Assembly (NCBI GenBank): GCA_001801305.1
Contig: MGXH01000036.1
Coordinates: forward strand, 1-35,307
From: Gammaproteobacteria bacterium GWE2_42_36
GTDB lineage: Bacteria > Pseudomonadota > Gammaproteobacteria > UBA12402
Length of the DNA stretch: 35,307 nt
Direction of reading: 5' to 3'
Part shown: piece after piece, positions 16,082 through 24,330 of the stretch
Numbering within the stretch: the stretch's first letter is position 1
How the letters are laid out: the number at the start of each line of letters is the position of its first letter
The notes under the pieces: model-generated
Seen by the model: the letters and a program-made list of their open reading frames with translations, nothing else
What the model was told of the DNA's origin: nothing
Database searches by the model: none
Position numbers and translations under genes: made by a program

Positions 16082-17233
16082 TTAATTTTTAAAAGTGCCT
16101 TCCATAATGACTGCGATTTCATCCTGTAATACCGCATCTAATTCTAATTTCATTAACTGAAGCTTCCCAACAGCAGTCAACAATATAAAATTAAGCGCCG
16201 TTCCTTCTGTTTTCTTATCTCGGCGAAGATAAGAAAGCAGTTGAGTAATATCTAACTCTCGCATAATACGCATAACGCGCTCATCCAACAAGTCAAAACA
16301 CAATTGGTTTACTTGCTTTTTTTCTCGCTCATTTAAAATGTTTCGACGCGCGCTGAGTTCATTGGCCAAAATCATACCAATCACAACCGCTTGGCCATGC
16401 GCGATTTGATAACCTGATAACGATTCAATCGCATGACCTAATGTATGCCCATAATTCAACGCTTTTCGATAACGTACTTCAAACTCATCTTCCTCTATCA
16501 CGGCTTTCTTAACTGCTAATGCTGAAAAAAGCAGTTTTGAATAATCGCTAAAATTATCGACACGTCCATTTTTAACATAGCGTTGATAAACATCGATCAT
16601 AGTGTTTCCGCCAATCACCATCAATTTTAAAATCTCTCCCAATCCTGATTGAATATCAGCCGGGGCTAACGTATGCAAAAAAGAGGGGTTAATAATCACC
16701 TCTGCTGGCGCAGAAAAAAGCGCAATTTGATTTTTTGCTTGATGATAATTAATGCCTGTCTTTCCGCCGATACAACTATCACTCATAGCCAATAATGTCG
16801 TGGGAAAATACACCCAACGAATGCCTCGTCGATAGCAAGCGCCGACAAACCCGCCAATGTCTTCAATAATACCCCCACCAATCACAATTAACTTTTCTGC
16901 TTTGGTGAACCCATGATCATTGAGAAAATCTAAAACTGCTAACACGCCTGTAAATGTTTTAAACTCTTCTGTCGCAGGCGCTTGAAAGACTCTCTTTTCG
17001 TCAAATTGAAAATCTTTTTTATACAGATTAAAAACCTTTTCATCGACCAACATTAAATTATGTTGATTTTGTGACATCAGAATTTGTGCGCACTGAAATG
17101 GCTCAAGATCTTCATTCAAAGCAACTGGATAAGGACGAGGCATCGACTTCACCGTAAATTGATGTGCGCCAATCGCCTCTTTCGATAAGACAAAGGATTT
17201 ATCTTCGATAAAAAATTCAACGCCTGTCTTCAT
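16082..17233 (-). CDS. 3-dehydroquinate-synthase-like sugar-phosphate cyclase
   Basis: This 383-residue protein has the motifs of the family. IGGGIIEDIGGFVGACYRRG (118-137) and SDSCIGGKTGIN (151-162) come first. The metal ligands are Glu200 (SGLGEILK), His263 (LNYGHTLGH) and His279 (IAHGQAVVIG), with the 16-residue spacing of the two His as in true dehydroquinate synthase. It differs from AroB by an N-terminal extension and KNQIALF where AroB usually has KN-x-I-G-x-F. Such enzymes turn a sugar phosphate into a six-membered carbocycle. The gene overlaps the SDR by 4 nt and is embedded in a CDP-sugar operon, not with aro genes. I read it as a secondary sugar-phosphate cyclase; it could still be the sole AroB. 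Confidence 0.85.
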   Translation of the reverse strand: MKTGVEFFIEDKSFVLSKEAIGAHQFTVKSMPRPYPVALNEDLEPFQCAQILMSQNQHNLMLVDEKVFNLYKKDFQFDEKRVFQAPATEEFKTFTGVLAVLDFLNDHGFTKAEKLIVIGGGIIEDIGGFVGACYRRGIRWVYFPTTLLAMSDSCIGGKTGINYHQAKNQIALFSAPAEVIINPSFLHTLAPADIQSGLGEILKLMVIGGNTMIDVYQRYVKNGRVDNFSDYSKLLFSALAVKKAVIEEDEFEVRYRKALNYGHTLGHAIESLSGYQIAHGQAVVIGMILANELSARRNILNEREKKQVNQLCFDLLDERVMRIMRELDITQLLSYLRRDKKTEGTALNFILLTAVGKLQLMKLELDAVLQDEIAVIMEGTFKN

Positions 17234-17904
17234 TCCTGAAATCCTCCCGAGGTATATCCACCATCGATAATGATATCTTGTCCATTAATATATTTATTTT
17301 GATCCGAACATAAAAAATAAGCCGCGTCCGCAATATCATTTACATGCGCCAAACGATTTAACGGCACTTTCTTTTTGAGAGAATCAATCACCGCGTCGCT
17401 GTTATTTTGCCGAGTCAATTTCGTATCAACAAAACCGGGCGACAATGAATTACATTTAACGTTATGAGCGCCCAGCTCCAACGCCAATGATTTCACCATG
17501 CCGCGCAAACAGTATTTTGAAGCTGTATAAGAAAAACGGCCTTTTCGCGCAATAGATCCATAAATAGAAGAAACACCTAAAACAAAACCCGATTGTTGCG
17601 CTCTATACCCTTTCACTAAATGTTGCGTAATACGATAAAATGAAAACGCATTAATTTGCATCGTTCGATATAAATCATCCCACGCAATAGTCTCAAAAGG
17701 CTTGGGAAAATTAATCCCTGCGCAATGGACAAAAGCATGAATCGGTTGATGAAGCGCTTCCATATAATGATCAATCGAGGGCATATCCAGCAAATCCATT
17801 TCTGTGCGCGAAGGTGCTATCACGGAACATCCCTCTCGTATAAATTTTTGCCCAATAGCCGCCCCTATATCTCCTGAACCTCCTGTCAGCAAAATATTTT
17901 GCAT
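17230..17904 (-). CDS. Classical short-chain dehydrogenase/reductase (SDR)
   Basis: The protein is 224 residues from the ATG at 17904, which has AGGAG 6 nt upstream; an ATG one codon earlier is too close to it. It has the cofactor motif TGGSGDIG near 8-15, the HCAGIN motif, a catalytic Ser in GVSSIYG, and YTASK with the catalytic Tyr and Lys. It ends DIIIDGGYTSG. These are the features of classical NAD(P)H-dependent SDRs. The acidic or basic residue that would fix NADH versus NADPH is not obvious, though S-R-T-E after the second strand suggests NADPH. It sits between the ThDP enzyme (17 nt) and the cyclase (4-nt overlap). It may reduce a keto group formed by one of them, as YerF-type enzymes do in yersiniose synthesis (inference). 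Confidence 0.88.
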   Translation of the reverse strand: MQNILLTGGSGDIGAAIGQKFIREGCSVIAPSRTEMDLLDMPSIDHYMEALHQPIHAFVHCAGINFPKPFETIAWDDLYRTMQINAFSFYRITQHLVKGYRAQQSGFVLGVSSIYGSIARKGRFSYTASKYCLRGMVKSLALELGAHNVKCNSLSPGFVDTKLTRQNNSDAVIDSLKKKVPLNRLAHVNDIADAAYFLCSDQNKYINGQDIIIDGGYTSGGFQE

Positions 17905-17924
17905 CATTATCTCCTTTCAGTAAA

Positions 17925-19739
17925 TTATTCTGGCATTACATCAATAATCATATTCTCTTTTAGCTCCTGTTCGCTTAAAAATGGTGCTAAGTCTTCTAAT
18001 GGCCGTGAAACAATTTTCCCATTCGGTAACCGTTTTGAAGAAGCTTTTGGCGCAAAAGCCTGATCAATCGTCAACATCACTTCGCAAATCACTGGATCAT
18101 TTCCTGCCATCACTTTCTGAATAACGCCTGGCATTTCCTGATGAGTTTGACAGCGTTCATATCGTATCCGATAAGCCGCCGCTAATTTTTCAAGATCAGG
18201 AAAATCGATCCCCGTTTCGGGATCACACCCTACTAAAGGTTCTCCAAAAAAGTTTATCTGCGTTTGTCGAATAGAGTGATAACCATTATTATTTAAAATG
18301 AAAATCTTCACCGGATAACCATGATAAGGAAGCAACGCTAATTCCTGCAAATTCAATTGAAAACTCCCATCTCCCGTAATACATACGATTTTCTTTTTAT
18401 CGGAAGCCACACAAGCGCCAATGGCGGCGGGTAAATCATACCCCATCGAGGCACATCCCGAGTTGGTGTATAATCGCTGACCATTTTTGATTTGCATCGC
18501 TTGAAATGACATGACGCAAGCGCTGCCGTTACCCGAAACCATCACTTGATTTTCAGGGAGTTGGTCGCCAAGCGCCTCGACAAAACAATACGGGTTAATC
18601 AACTCTTTACGATCCCAATATTCATTTAACACAACGGGATATTTTTTACGCCGCTCGCGGCACCAATCGATCCAATCTGATTTTTCATGGATAGGTTGTT
18701 TTTTGAGTGCTTCAGAAAGTTTCGGCATAAAATTAGATAGATTACTTTGAACCGGTAAATCGATATTTAACGTGGGTTTTTTTAATTCATTCGAATCGAT
18801 ATCGACCATGATTTTATAAGCAGCTCTTGCAAATGTTTGCCAATTATACCCAATTTGACGAATATTTAATCGGCACCCTAAAACCAACAAAAGATCAGCA
18901 TTTTGAACCACCAGATTTCCTGCACGATCACCCACAGTTCCCGGTCGCCCGATATAATACGGGTTCGCATTGGGGACTAAATCATGCGCATTCCAAGCAG
19001 TCACAACGGGGATTTTTAATTGGTCAACGAGTTGTAACAATTCATTCTGCACGCGAGCGGTACGCACGCCGGTCCCCACTAGCAAAACAGGTCTTTGTGC
19101 GTTTTGTAATCGTTCGATAATTTGCGTAAAAATAGTTGGATCCAACGTCGGCAATTTTTCGACTGATGAATCTTCTTCCGGATGATAGGATTCCAAACTC
19201 GTTTCATCGATCATCGCCCCTTGCACATTCAATGGAATATCTAACCACACAGGGCCCGGTCGTCCATTCGTGGCTAAAAAGAATGCTTTTTCTAAATGAT
19301 ATTTAATCGTTTTCGGATCCGTCACCATCACGGCATATTTTGTCATCGGTTCAACTGATCGCACGATATCGTATTCTTGATCGCCCATTTGTCGTAATGA
19401 AGATATGCCAGAACCGCGCACTGTTGTGTCATAACGCACCTGACCTGAAATAACAAACATCGGAATAGAATCGGTCCACGCACCAAATACACCATTGAGC
19501 GCATTCAATCCGCCCGGTCCTGTCGTTACATTGACCAAGGGTAATTGACCCGTTAATCGCGCATAACTTTCCGCCGCGATAGCGCAACTTTGCTCATGAT
19601 GCCAAAAAACCGTTTCTAATCCTGGGGTTTTTCCGAGCGCATCGTTTAAATGCATTGCTCCGCCACCCACCATCAAAAACACATGTTTGATGCCTTTTGA
19701 TACTGCCCAATTGGCGATGTAATTACTTAATCGAATCAT
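17925..19739 (-). CDS. ThDP-dependent acetolactate-synthase-like enzyme, candidate sugar C-branching enzyme (YerE-like)
   Basis: This protein of about 604 residues has all three ThDP-enzyme domains. The catalytic Glu is in FWHHEQSCAIAAESYARLTG (Glu49). The FAD/ALS-like middle region includes LLVGTGVRTARVQNELLQL and IMVDIDSNELKKP. The ThDP/Mg site is GDGSFQLNLQEL to NNNGYHSIRQTQ (456-487). In yersiniose A synthesis, the related YerE uses pyruvate to add a two-carbon branch to C-4 of a CDP-3,6-dideoxy-4-ketohexose. Presence directly after ddhABC makes the same chemistry likely, but a true acetolactate synthase cannot be excluded; no small regulatory subunit is adjacent. I chose ATG 19739 (GAGG 9 nt upstream); ATG 19748 has no spacing to the ribosome site. 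Confidence 0.85.
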   Translation of the reverse strand: MIRLSNYIANWAVSKGIKHVFLMVGGGAMHLNDALGKTPGLETVFWHHEQSCAIAAESYARLTGQLPLVNVTTGPGGLNALNGVFGAWTDSIPMFVISGQVRYDTTVRGSGISSLRQMGDQEYDIVRSVEPMTKYAVMVTDPKTIKYHLEKAFFLATNGRPGPVWLDIPLNVQGAMIDETSLESYHPEEDSSVEKLPTLDPTIFTQIIERLQNAQRPVLLVGTGVRTARVQNELLQLVDQLKIPVVTAWNAHDLVPNANPYYIGRPGTVGDRAGNLVVQNADLLLVLGCRLNIRQIGYNWQTFARAAYKIMVDIDSNELKKPTLNIDLPVQSNLSNFMPKLSEALKKQPIHEKSDWIDWCRERRKKYPVVLNEYWDRKELINPYCFVEALGDQLPENQVMVSGNGSACVMSFQAMQIKNGQRLYTNSGCASMGYDLPAAIGACVASDKKKIVCITGDGSFQLNLQELALLPYHGYPVKIFILNNNGYHSIRQTQINFFGEPLVGCDPETGIDFPDLEKLAAAYRIRYERCQTHQEMPGVIQKVMAGNDPVICEVMLTIDQAFAPKASSKRLPNGKIVSRPLEDLAPFLSEQELKENMIIDVMPE

Positions 19740-19744
19740 TTTTT

Positions 19745-20791
19745 TCATCCTCTATTATTATGCCATTCTTTCGTTTTTTGGATAGCCTCAACTAAACTCA
19801 CACGTTGTTGCAACCCTAATTCTTTTCTTGCTCGTTCGATCGAGGGAACATAGCGTTCTGCTGGTTTCCCTAAAATCGGTTTTTTTGAGATTTCAACTCT
19901 GACACTTGGCTCAAACGCACTCGCCACCACATGCGCTAACTGTGTAATAGAAATCGCTCGATCAGAGCCCACATTGTAAGGTCGTTTATTTTCCCCTCGA
20001 AATAAAATCGTCCACAACCAAATCATCAAATCCGCTGCATACAAATACGAACGGTAAGACGTACCATCCCCCTGAATATGAATAGGTTCCTGATGCAAGC
20101 CCGCTAAAAGAAAATTACCAATTGCAAAATGCGTATCCAAGGGCAAATAGGGCCCTACAAATGCAAAACAACGTGCTATTTTGACTTCTAATGAACTGGT
20201 ATTAGCCACATGAATACAAAGATCTTCCGCCATTTTTTTAGCTGCGCCATAAGGCGCTTTTTCGCCCATACTCTTTGGGTCGCCTTCATATAACTCACTT
20301 AAAAAATTGACATTGGCGGGTTGCGCTCCATACACAGCTCCCGAACTTGTAAATAGCAATTTTTTTGCGCCACAATATCTAGCAAAATCGAGCACGTGTC
20401 TGGTCCCTGACGTAATCGTATCAAACATCACTTCAGGATGTTCTCGATTCAATTGCGCACTGGCTTCCGTCGCTGCATGGATAATGTATGAAAACGCACC
20501 GGCCGGAAAAGTAAAATATCTCACATCACCGAGATGAAAGCGAAGCGCGGGATCGTTCGCTAAATGGGGGGATTTTTTTTTAAAGGCTTCCGCATCGCGC
20601 GTTAATATACAAACAGAACAATTTAAATGGAATTTTTGATTAGCCCACAATAAACTTTCTAAAAACCAACACCCAAAAAAACCTGTTCCACCCGTTATAA
20701 AAATCGATTGATTTTTTAATTCACCCCAATAAGGCTGGGTGTGATCCAAAATAAAATTCAAATCTGACGCTAACGGATTAAGTTTTTTCAT
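19745..20791 (-). CDS. Extended SDR: NAD-dependent epimerase/dehydratase/ketoreductase acting on a nucleotide sugar
   Basis: This 348-residue protein has the extended-SDR Rossmann motif TGGTGFFG after about 30 leader residues. SGAVYG carries the catalytic Ser. APYGAAKKMAE carries the catalytic Tyr and Lys, and ARCFAFVGPYLP follows. The family covers paratose synthase, CDP-tyvelose 2-epimerase and many 4-ketoreductases. Position right after ddhC suggests a 4-keto reduction or epimerisation on a CDP-3,6-dideoxyhexose, or reduction of the branched product (inference). The ATG at 20791 is preferred; GTG at 20800 is an alternative. It begins 17 nt after ddhC ends. Confidence 0.82.
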   Translation of the reverse strand: MKKLNPLASDLNFILDHTQPYWGELKNQSIFITGGTGFFGCWFLESLLWANQKFHLNCSVCILTRDAEAFKKKSPHLANDPALRFHLGDVRYFTFPAGAFSYIIHAATEASAQLNREHPEVMFDTITSGTRHVLDFARYCGAKKLLFTSSGAVYGAQPANVNFLSELYEGDPKSMGEKAPYGAAKKMAEDLCIHVANTSSLEVKIARCFAFVGPYLPLDTHFAIGNFLLAGLHQEPIHIQGDGTSYRSYLYAADLMIWLWTILFRGENKRPYNVGSDRAISITQLAHVVASAFEPSVRVEISKKPILGKPAERYVPSIERARKELGLQQRVSLVEAIQKTKEWHNNRG

Positions 20792-20808
20792 AGCATCCAC
20801 TATCCCTG

Positions 20809-22146
20809 TTATCGAGCAACAAAATCACAAATCATTTTGATCATATAATCTAATTGCTCCGTTGACATGCCGGGGTAAACACCCACCCAAAAAGTGTGGT
20901 GCATAATAAAGTCCGTATGAGTTAAATCGCCCACCATTCGATAGCCCGTATTTTTTCGTCGTAACTCGTCAAAGCAAGGATGTCGCGTTAAATTACCAGC
21001 AAATAACATACGCGTTTGAACCCCATGATTTTCGAGAAAATTCACGATCTCGCTGCGACTAAATCCAGCCGATGGCTTTACACTGAGTAAAAAACCAAAC
21101 CAACTCGGTTCGGTATTCGGCGTTGCCTGTGGCAAAACAAAATATTGAGTTAACGATTTCAGTCCGTCATAGAGATGCTGCCAATTATTTTTTCGTTTTT
21201 CCGTAAACGCCTCTAGTTTTTCCAGTTGTGCGCACCCAATCGCAGCTTGTAAATCCGTCGCTTTTAAATTATAACCAAAATGGGAGTACACATATTTATG
21301 ATCATAACCAACAGGCAATATTCCATGCTGTGTGGCAAACCTGCGTTGGCAAGTATCATCTTTTCCCGAAGGACAAATGCAATCCCTGCCCCAATCACGC
21401 ATCGAGCGAGCAATCGTTTTTAATAACGGGTCGTTCATATAAACCGCGCCACCCTCTCCCATCGTCATATGATGGGGTGGATAAAAACTGCTCGTGCCAA
21501 TATCACCAAAAGTGCCTGTATACCGGCCTTGATAACGTGATCCTAAGGCATCACAATTATCTTCAATTAACCATAATTGATGGCGCTGACAAAATGCTTT
21601 CACTTGCGCTAAATCAAAGGGATTACCCAATGTATGTGCAACCATCACCAGTTTTGTTTTTTCGGATAAGGCTTGTTCAAGCAATTTGCAATCAATGTTA
21701 TAAGTGCCATCTTCAACAACTACATCAACAAAAACAGGAATAGCGCCATATTGAATCATCGGCGCCACTGTGGTTGGAAAACCAGCGGCTACGGTAATCA
21801 CTTCATCGCCTCTTTGAATTTGTCGTTTCCCCAATAACGGAGACGTCAATGTCATAAAGGCCAACAAATTAGCGGATGAACCTGAGTTTACGAGCAATGA
21901 AAAATTCACACCTAATTTTTTCGCTAGGCTTTTTTCAAATTGATCCGTAAAACGGCCTTCGGTTAACCAAAATTCCAGCGCCGCATCAACCAAATTGGTC
22001 ATCTCGTGCTCATCAAATACGCGTCCCGCGTAAGGCACTCGAGATTGCCCGGGCAAAAACTTTTTATGCTTCGGTGAATGCACCAATTCATAATACTGTT
22101 TTACCTGTTCCAAAATAGTTTTTTTTAGTTGTTCTGCTTCGCTCAT
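20809..22146 (-). CDS. rfbH: CDP-4-dehydro-6-deoxyglucose 3-dehydratase (E1, DdhC/RfbH)
   Basis: This 445-residue PLP-fold (DegT/DnrJ/EryC1) enzyme removes the C-3 hydroxyl of CDP-4-keto-6-deoxyglucose. Two features separate it from aminotransferases. The PLP lysine is replaced by His in SSFYPPHHMTMGEGG (His225/226). The iron-sulfur cysteines are present with the exact E1 spacing C-X57-C-X1-C-X7-C (Cys198, 256, 258, 266). The region DHKYVYSHFGYNLK also matches. AAAGGTG precedes the ATG. E1 needs the reductase E3 (DdhD) to finish the reaction, and no ddhD is in the window. The product would be CDP-3,6-dideoxy-4-ketohexose. Confidence 0.95.
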   Translation of the reverse strand: MSEAEQLKKTILEQVKQYYELVHSPKHKKFLPGQSRVPYAGRVFDEHEMTNLVDAALEFWLTEGRFTDQFEKSLAKKLGVNFSLLVNSGSSANLLAFMTLTSPLLGKRQIQRGDEVITVAAGFPTTVAPMIQYGAIPVFVDVVVEDGTYNIDCKLLEQALSEKTKLVMVAHTLGNPFDLAQVKAFCQRHQLWLIEDNCDALGSRYQGRYTGTFGDIGTSSFYPPHHMTMGEGGAVYMNDPLLKTIARSMRDWGRDCICPSGKDDTCQRRFATQHGILPVGYDHKYVYSHFGYNLKATDLQAAIGCAQLEKLEAFTEKRKNNWQHLYDGLKSLTQYFVLPQATPNTEPSWFGFLLSVKPSAGFSRSEIVNFLENHGVQTRMLFAGNLTRHPCFDELRRKNTGYRMVGDLTHTDFIMHHTFWVGVYPGMSTEQLDYMIKMICDFVAR

Positions 22147-22195
22147 ATCACACCTTTTTATTTATTTACAAGTTTCGCGTTTTGCACAACTTGCG

Positions 22196-23284
22196 TTAAT
22201 CAGCCCACCACAATCCTATCGATTTCGCGCTATTCACATAATGATCAATATCTTTCATCGTCATGATTTTTTCACGTTCATAAAAATCACGGTACCACTC
22301 TGTCGTCGCTTGAATAGTTTCTTCGAGCCCCCACACACTTTTCCACTTCAATAAAATATTGGCCTTGGATGCGTCTAATTTAAGCAAATGCGCTTCATGC
22401 AATTGATTGGTCTGTGCGATCACCTCATAAGCTAATTGCGGCCAATAAGATTGCATGAGGTGCACAATTGCCTGCACCGGCACTTCGCCACTCGACGAAG
22501 GTGCGAAATTCCAGCCTTCTGCAAATTGCTTATCCCCTTGCAATAATTTAACGCCTAAACATAAATAACCGCTCAAACATTCCAATACATGCTGCCAGGG
22601 TCTTGTTGCATGCGGACATCGAATTGGCACGGTTTCTCGCTTCACCGTCGCCCGAACAATATCCGGAATTAATCGATCTTTGGCCCAATCTCCTCCGCCA
22701 ATCACATTACCGGCTCTTGCACTCGCCACTAAAACATGGTGTGTTCGCCCATATTGATCTAAATTAAAATAGGCGTTTCGAAAGCTGGCCGTCACTAATT
22801 CAGAACAGCCTTTCGACACGCTATAAGGATCATACCCACCCATCGGATCATTTTCTCGATAGCCCCAAACCCACTCTTTATTTTCGTAACACTTATCCGA
22901 TGTAACAACGACAATCGATCGAATACTGTCGACCTGTCGACACGCTTGTAATAAATTGGCCGTTCCCATGATATTAGTTTCGAGGGTATATAAAGGATCC
23001 AAATAAGAATCACGAACCAACGGTTGTGCGGCTAAATGAAAAACAATTTCCGGCTGCACATCACGTATCACTTTCGCGACTGCATCTTGCGCGCGAATAT
23101 CAACAAAATGGGAATCAATCGGCAATTGAAGCAAATCAAAATGAGACGGTGTTGTATTGGGCTTCAAAGACAAGCCAACGACATTCGCACCGAGCTGAGT
23201 CAGCCAAGCTGCTAACCAGGATCCTTTAAACCCAGTATGCCCTGTGATTAAAACTTTTCGACCGTGATAACTCTTTTCAAACAT
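22196..23284 (-). CDS. rfbG: CDP-glucose 4,6-dehydratase (DdhB/RfbG)
   Basis: This 362-residue extended SDR has GHTGFKGSWLAAWL at the cofactor site, HLAAQPLVRDSY, TSDKCYEN and YDPYSVSKGCSEL with the catalytic Tyr and Lys. SARAGNVIGGGDWAKDRLIPD follows. These blocks are diagnostic of CDP-glucose 4,6-dehydratases, which make CDP-4-keto-6-deoxyglucose with tightly bound NAD. The length is normal (about 360). It follows ddhA by 6 nt and precedes ddhC by 49 nt, the standard order of a CDP-3,6-dideoxyhexose operon. Confidence 0.96.
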   Translation of the reverse strand: MFEKSYHGRKVLITGHTGFKGSWLAAWLTQLGANVVGLSLKPNTTPSHFDLLQLPIDSHFVDIRAQDAVAKVIRDVQPEIVFHLAAQPLVRDSYLDPLYTLETNIMGTANLLQACRQVDSIRSIVVVTSDKCYENKEWVWGYRENDPMGGYDPYSVSKGCSELVTASFRNAYFNLDQYGRTHHVLVASARAGNVIGGGDWAKDRLIPDIVRATVKRETVPIRCPHATRPWQHVLECLSGYLCLGVKLLQGDKQFAEGWNFAPSSSGEVPVQAIVHLMQSYWPQLAYEVIAQTNQLHEAHLLKLDASKANILLKWKSVWGLEETIQATTEWYRDFYEREKIMTMKDIDHYVNSAKSIGLWWAD

Positions 23285-23290
23285 AATAAA

Positions 23291-24064
23291 TTATTCCCAT
23301 ACTTTCCAAGGCGCTTTGCCCGAGGCCCATAAACTTTCCAATAATTGTTTTTCTCGCAACGTATCCATCGGCTGCCAAAACCCGTCATGAAAATAAACGC
23401 TCATCTGTCCATCTTTTGCTAAATTTCGCATCGGCTCTTGTTCCCATAGAGTCGCATCACCCGCGATATAGTCGATAACTTTCGGAGAAAGTACAAAAAA
23501 TCCGCCATTAATCCATCCACCATCGCCATGCGGTTTTTCAACAAAATTCGTTAGCTGATTGCCGGTAAATTCTAAAGCGCCAAACCGTCCCGGTGGCTGC
23601 ATCGCTGTCACGGTCGCCAGACGATTTTCTTTTTGATGCAATGCAATAACCGCGGCAATATCAACATTACCCACGCCATCGCCATAAGTGAGACAAAATG
23701 ATTCATCGTTTTCAATATAAGGTTTTACTCGCTTTAAGCGTCCGCCGGTCATCGTGTTATCACCTGTATCGACTAACGTCACTTTCCAAGGTTCTGCGGA
23801 TTGGTGATGTATCTGCATGGAATTATTACGCATATCAAACGTGACATCTGCCATATGCAAAAAGTAATTCGCGAAATACTCTTTGATCACATATCCTTTA
23901 TACCCAAGGCAAATCACAAATTCAGTCACCCCATAAGTCGAATAAATTTTCATGACGTGCCATAAAATCGGCTTGCCGCCAATTTCAACCATGGGCTTGG
24001 GTTTAAGCTCTGTTTCTTCCGATAAACGAGAACCTAATCCACCCGCTAAAATCACTGCTTTCAT
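23291..24064 (-). CDS. rfbF: Glucose-1-phosphate cytidylyltransferase (DdhA/RfbF)
   Basis: This 257-residue sugar nucleotidyltransferase opens [20 protein letters not shown] and continues [21 protein letters not shown], the usual start of the cytidylyltransferase. [12 protein letters not shown] is the metal site. [13 protein letters not shown] and FVEKP complete the motif set. It makes CDP-glucose from CTP and glucose-1-phosphate, the first step of the CDP-deoxysugar path. The length matches the family (257). It has a strong AGGAGG site and appears to be the first gene of the ten-gene leftward operon. The gap upstream of it is filled by repeats. Confidence 0.97.
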   Translation of the reverse strand: MKAVILAGGLGSRLSEETELKPKPMVEIGGKPILWHVMKIYSTYGVTEFVICLGYKGYVIKEYFANYFLHMADVTFDMRNNSMQIHHQSAEPWKVTLVDTGDNTMTGGRLKRVKPYIENDESFCLTYGDGVGNVDIAAVIALHQKENRLATVTAMQPPGRFGALEFTGNQLTNFVEKPHGDGGWINGGFFVLSPKVIDYIAGDATLWEQEPMRNLAKDGQMSVYFHDGFWQPMDTLREKQLLESLWASGKAPWKVWE

Positions 24065-24132
24065 TTTTCCTCCTACTGTACACGCGTTCGCGCTTTGTTA
24101 AATTATGCGACAGATCACACTATTATTCCTAT

Positions 24133-24207
24133 GTCATTGCGAGGCGCAGTCGAAGCAATCCAGCATCAGAACTGGATTGCTTCGACGCTCACGCTCCTCG
24201 CAATGAC
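24133..24207. repeat. 75-bp near-perfect palindrome (GTCATTGCGAGG...CCTCGCAATGAC)
   Basis: Arms GTCATTGCGAGG (24133-24144) and CCTCGCAATGAC (24196-24207) are exact complements. A second inner pair GTCGAAGCAATCCAG (24149-24163) and CTGGATTGCTTCGAC (24172-24186) is also exact, with the 8-nt loop CATCAGAA. The transcribed form would be a long hairpin. Very similar palindromes are scattered in many proteobacterial genomes. It separates the rml genes from the ddh operon. Confidence 0.85.
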
Positions 24208-24257
24208 GACGTAAAAACGCCTCATAAAGTACGAAACTCGTACTGTCTACCTTCGTC

Positions 24258-24320
24258 GTAACTGCTCAGCGCGCTCGAAGGAACGTTCTTGTATCATCAC
24301 GATCCCAGCTGGGGAGTTAC
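24258..24320. repeat. Dispersed element, copy D (inverted relative to the others)
   Basis: It runs from GTAACTGCTCA (24258-24268) to GGGGAGTTAC (24311-24320). Its reverse strand contains GATCGTGATGATACAAGAAC and GAGCGCGCTGAGCAGTTAC, the internal and end sequences of copies B and C. It is 63 bp long. Confidence 0.75.
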
Positions 24321-24330
24321 CCCAAAAATC

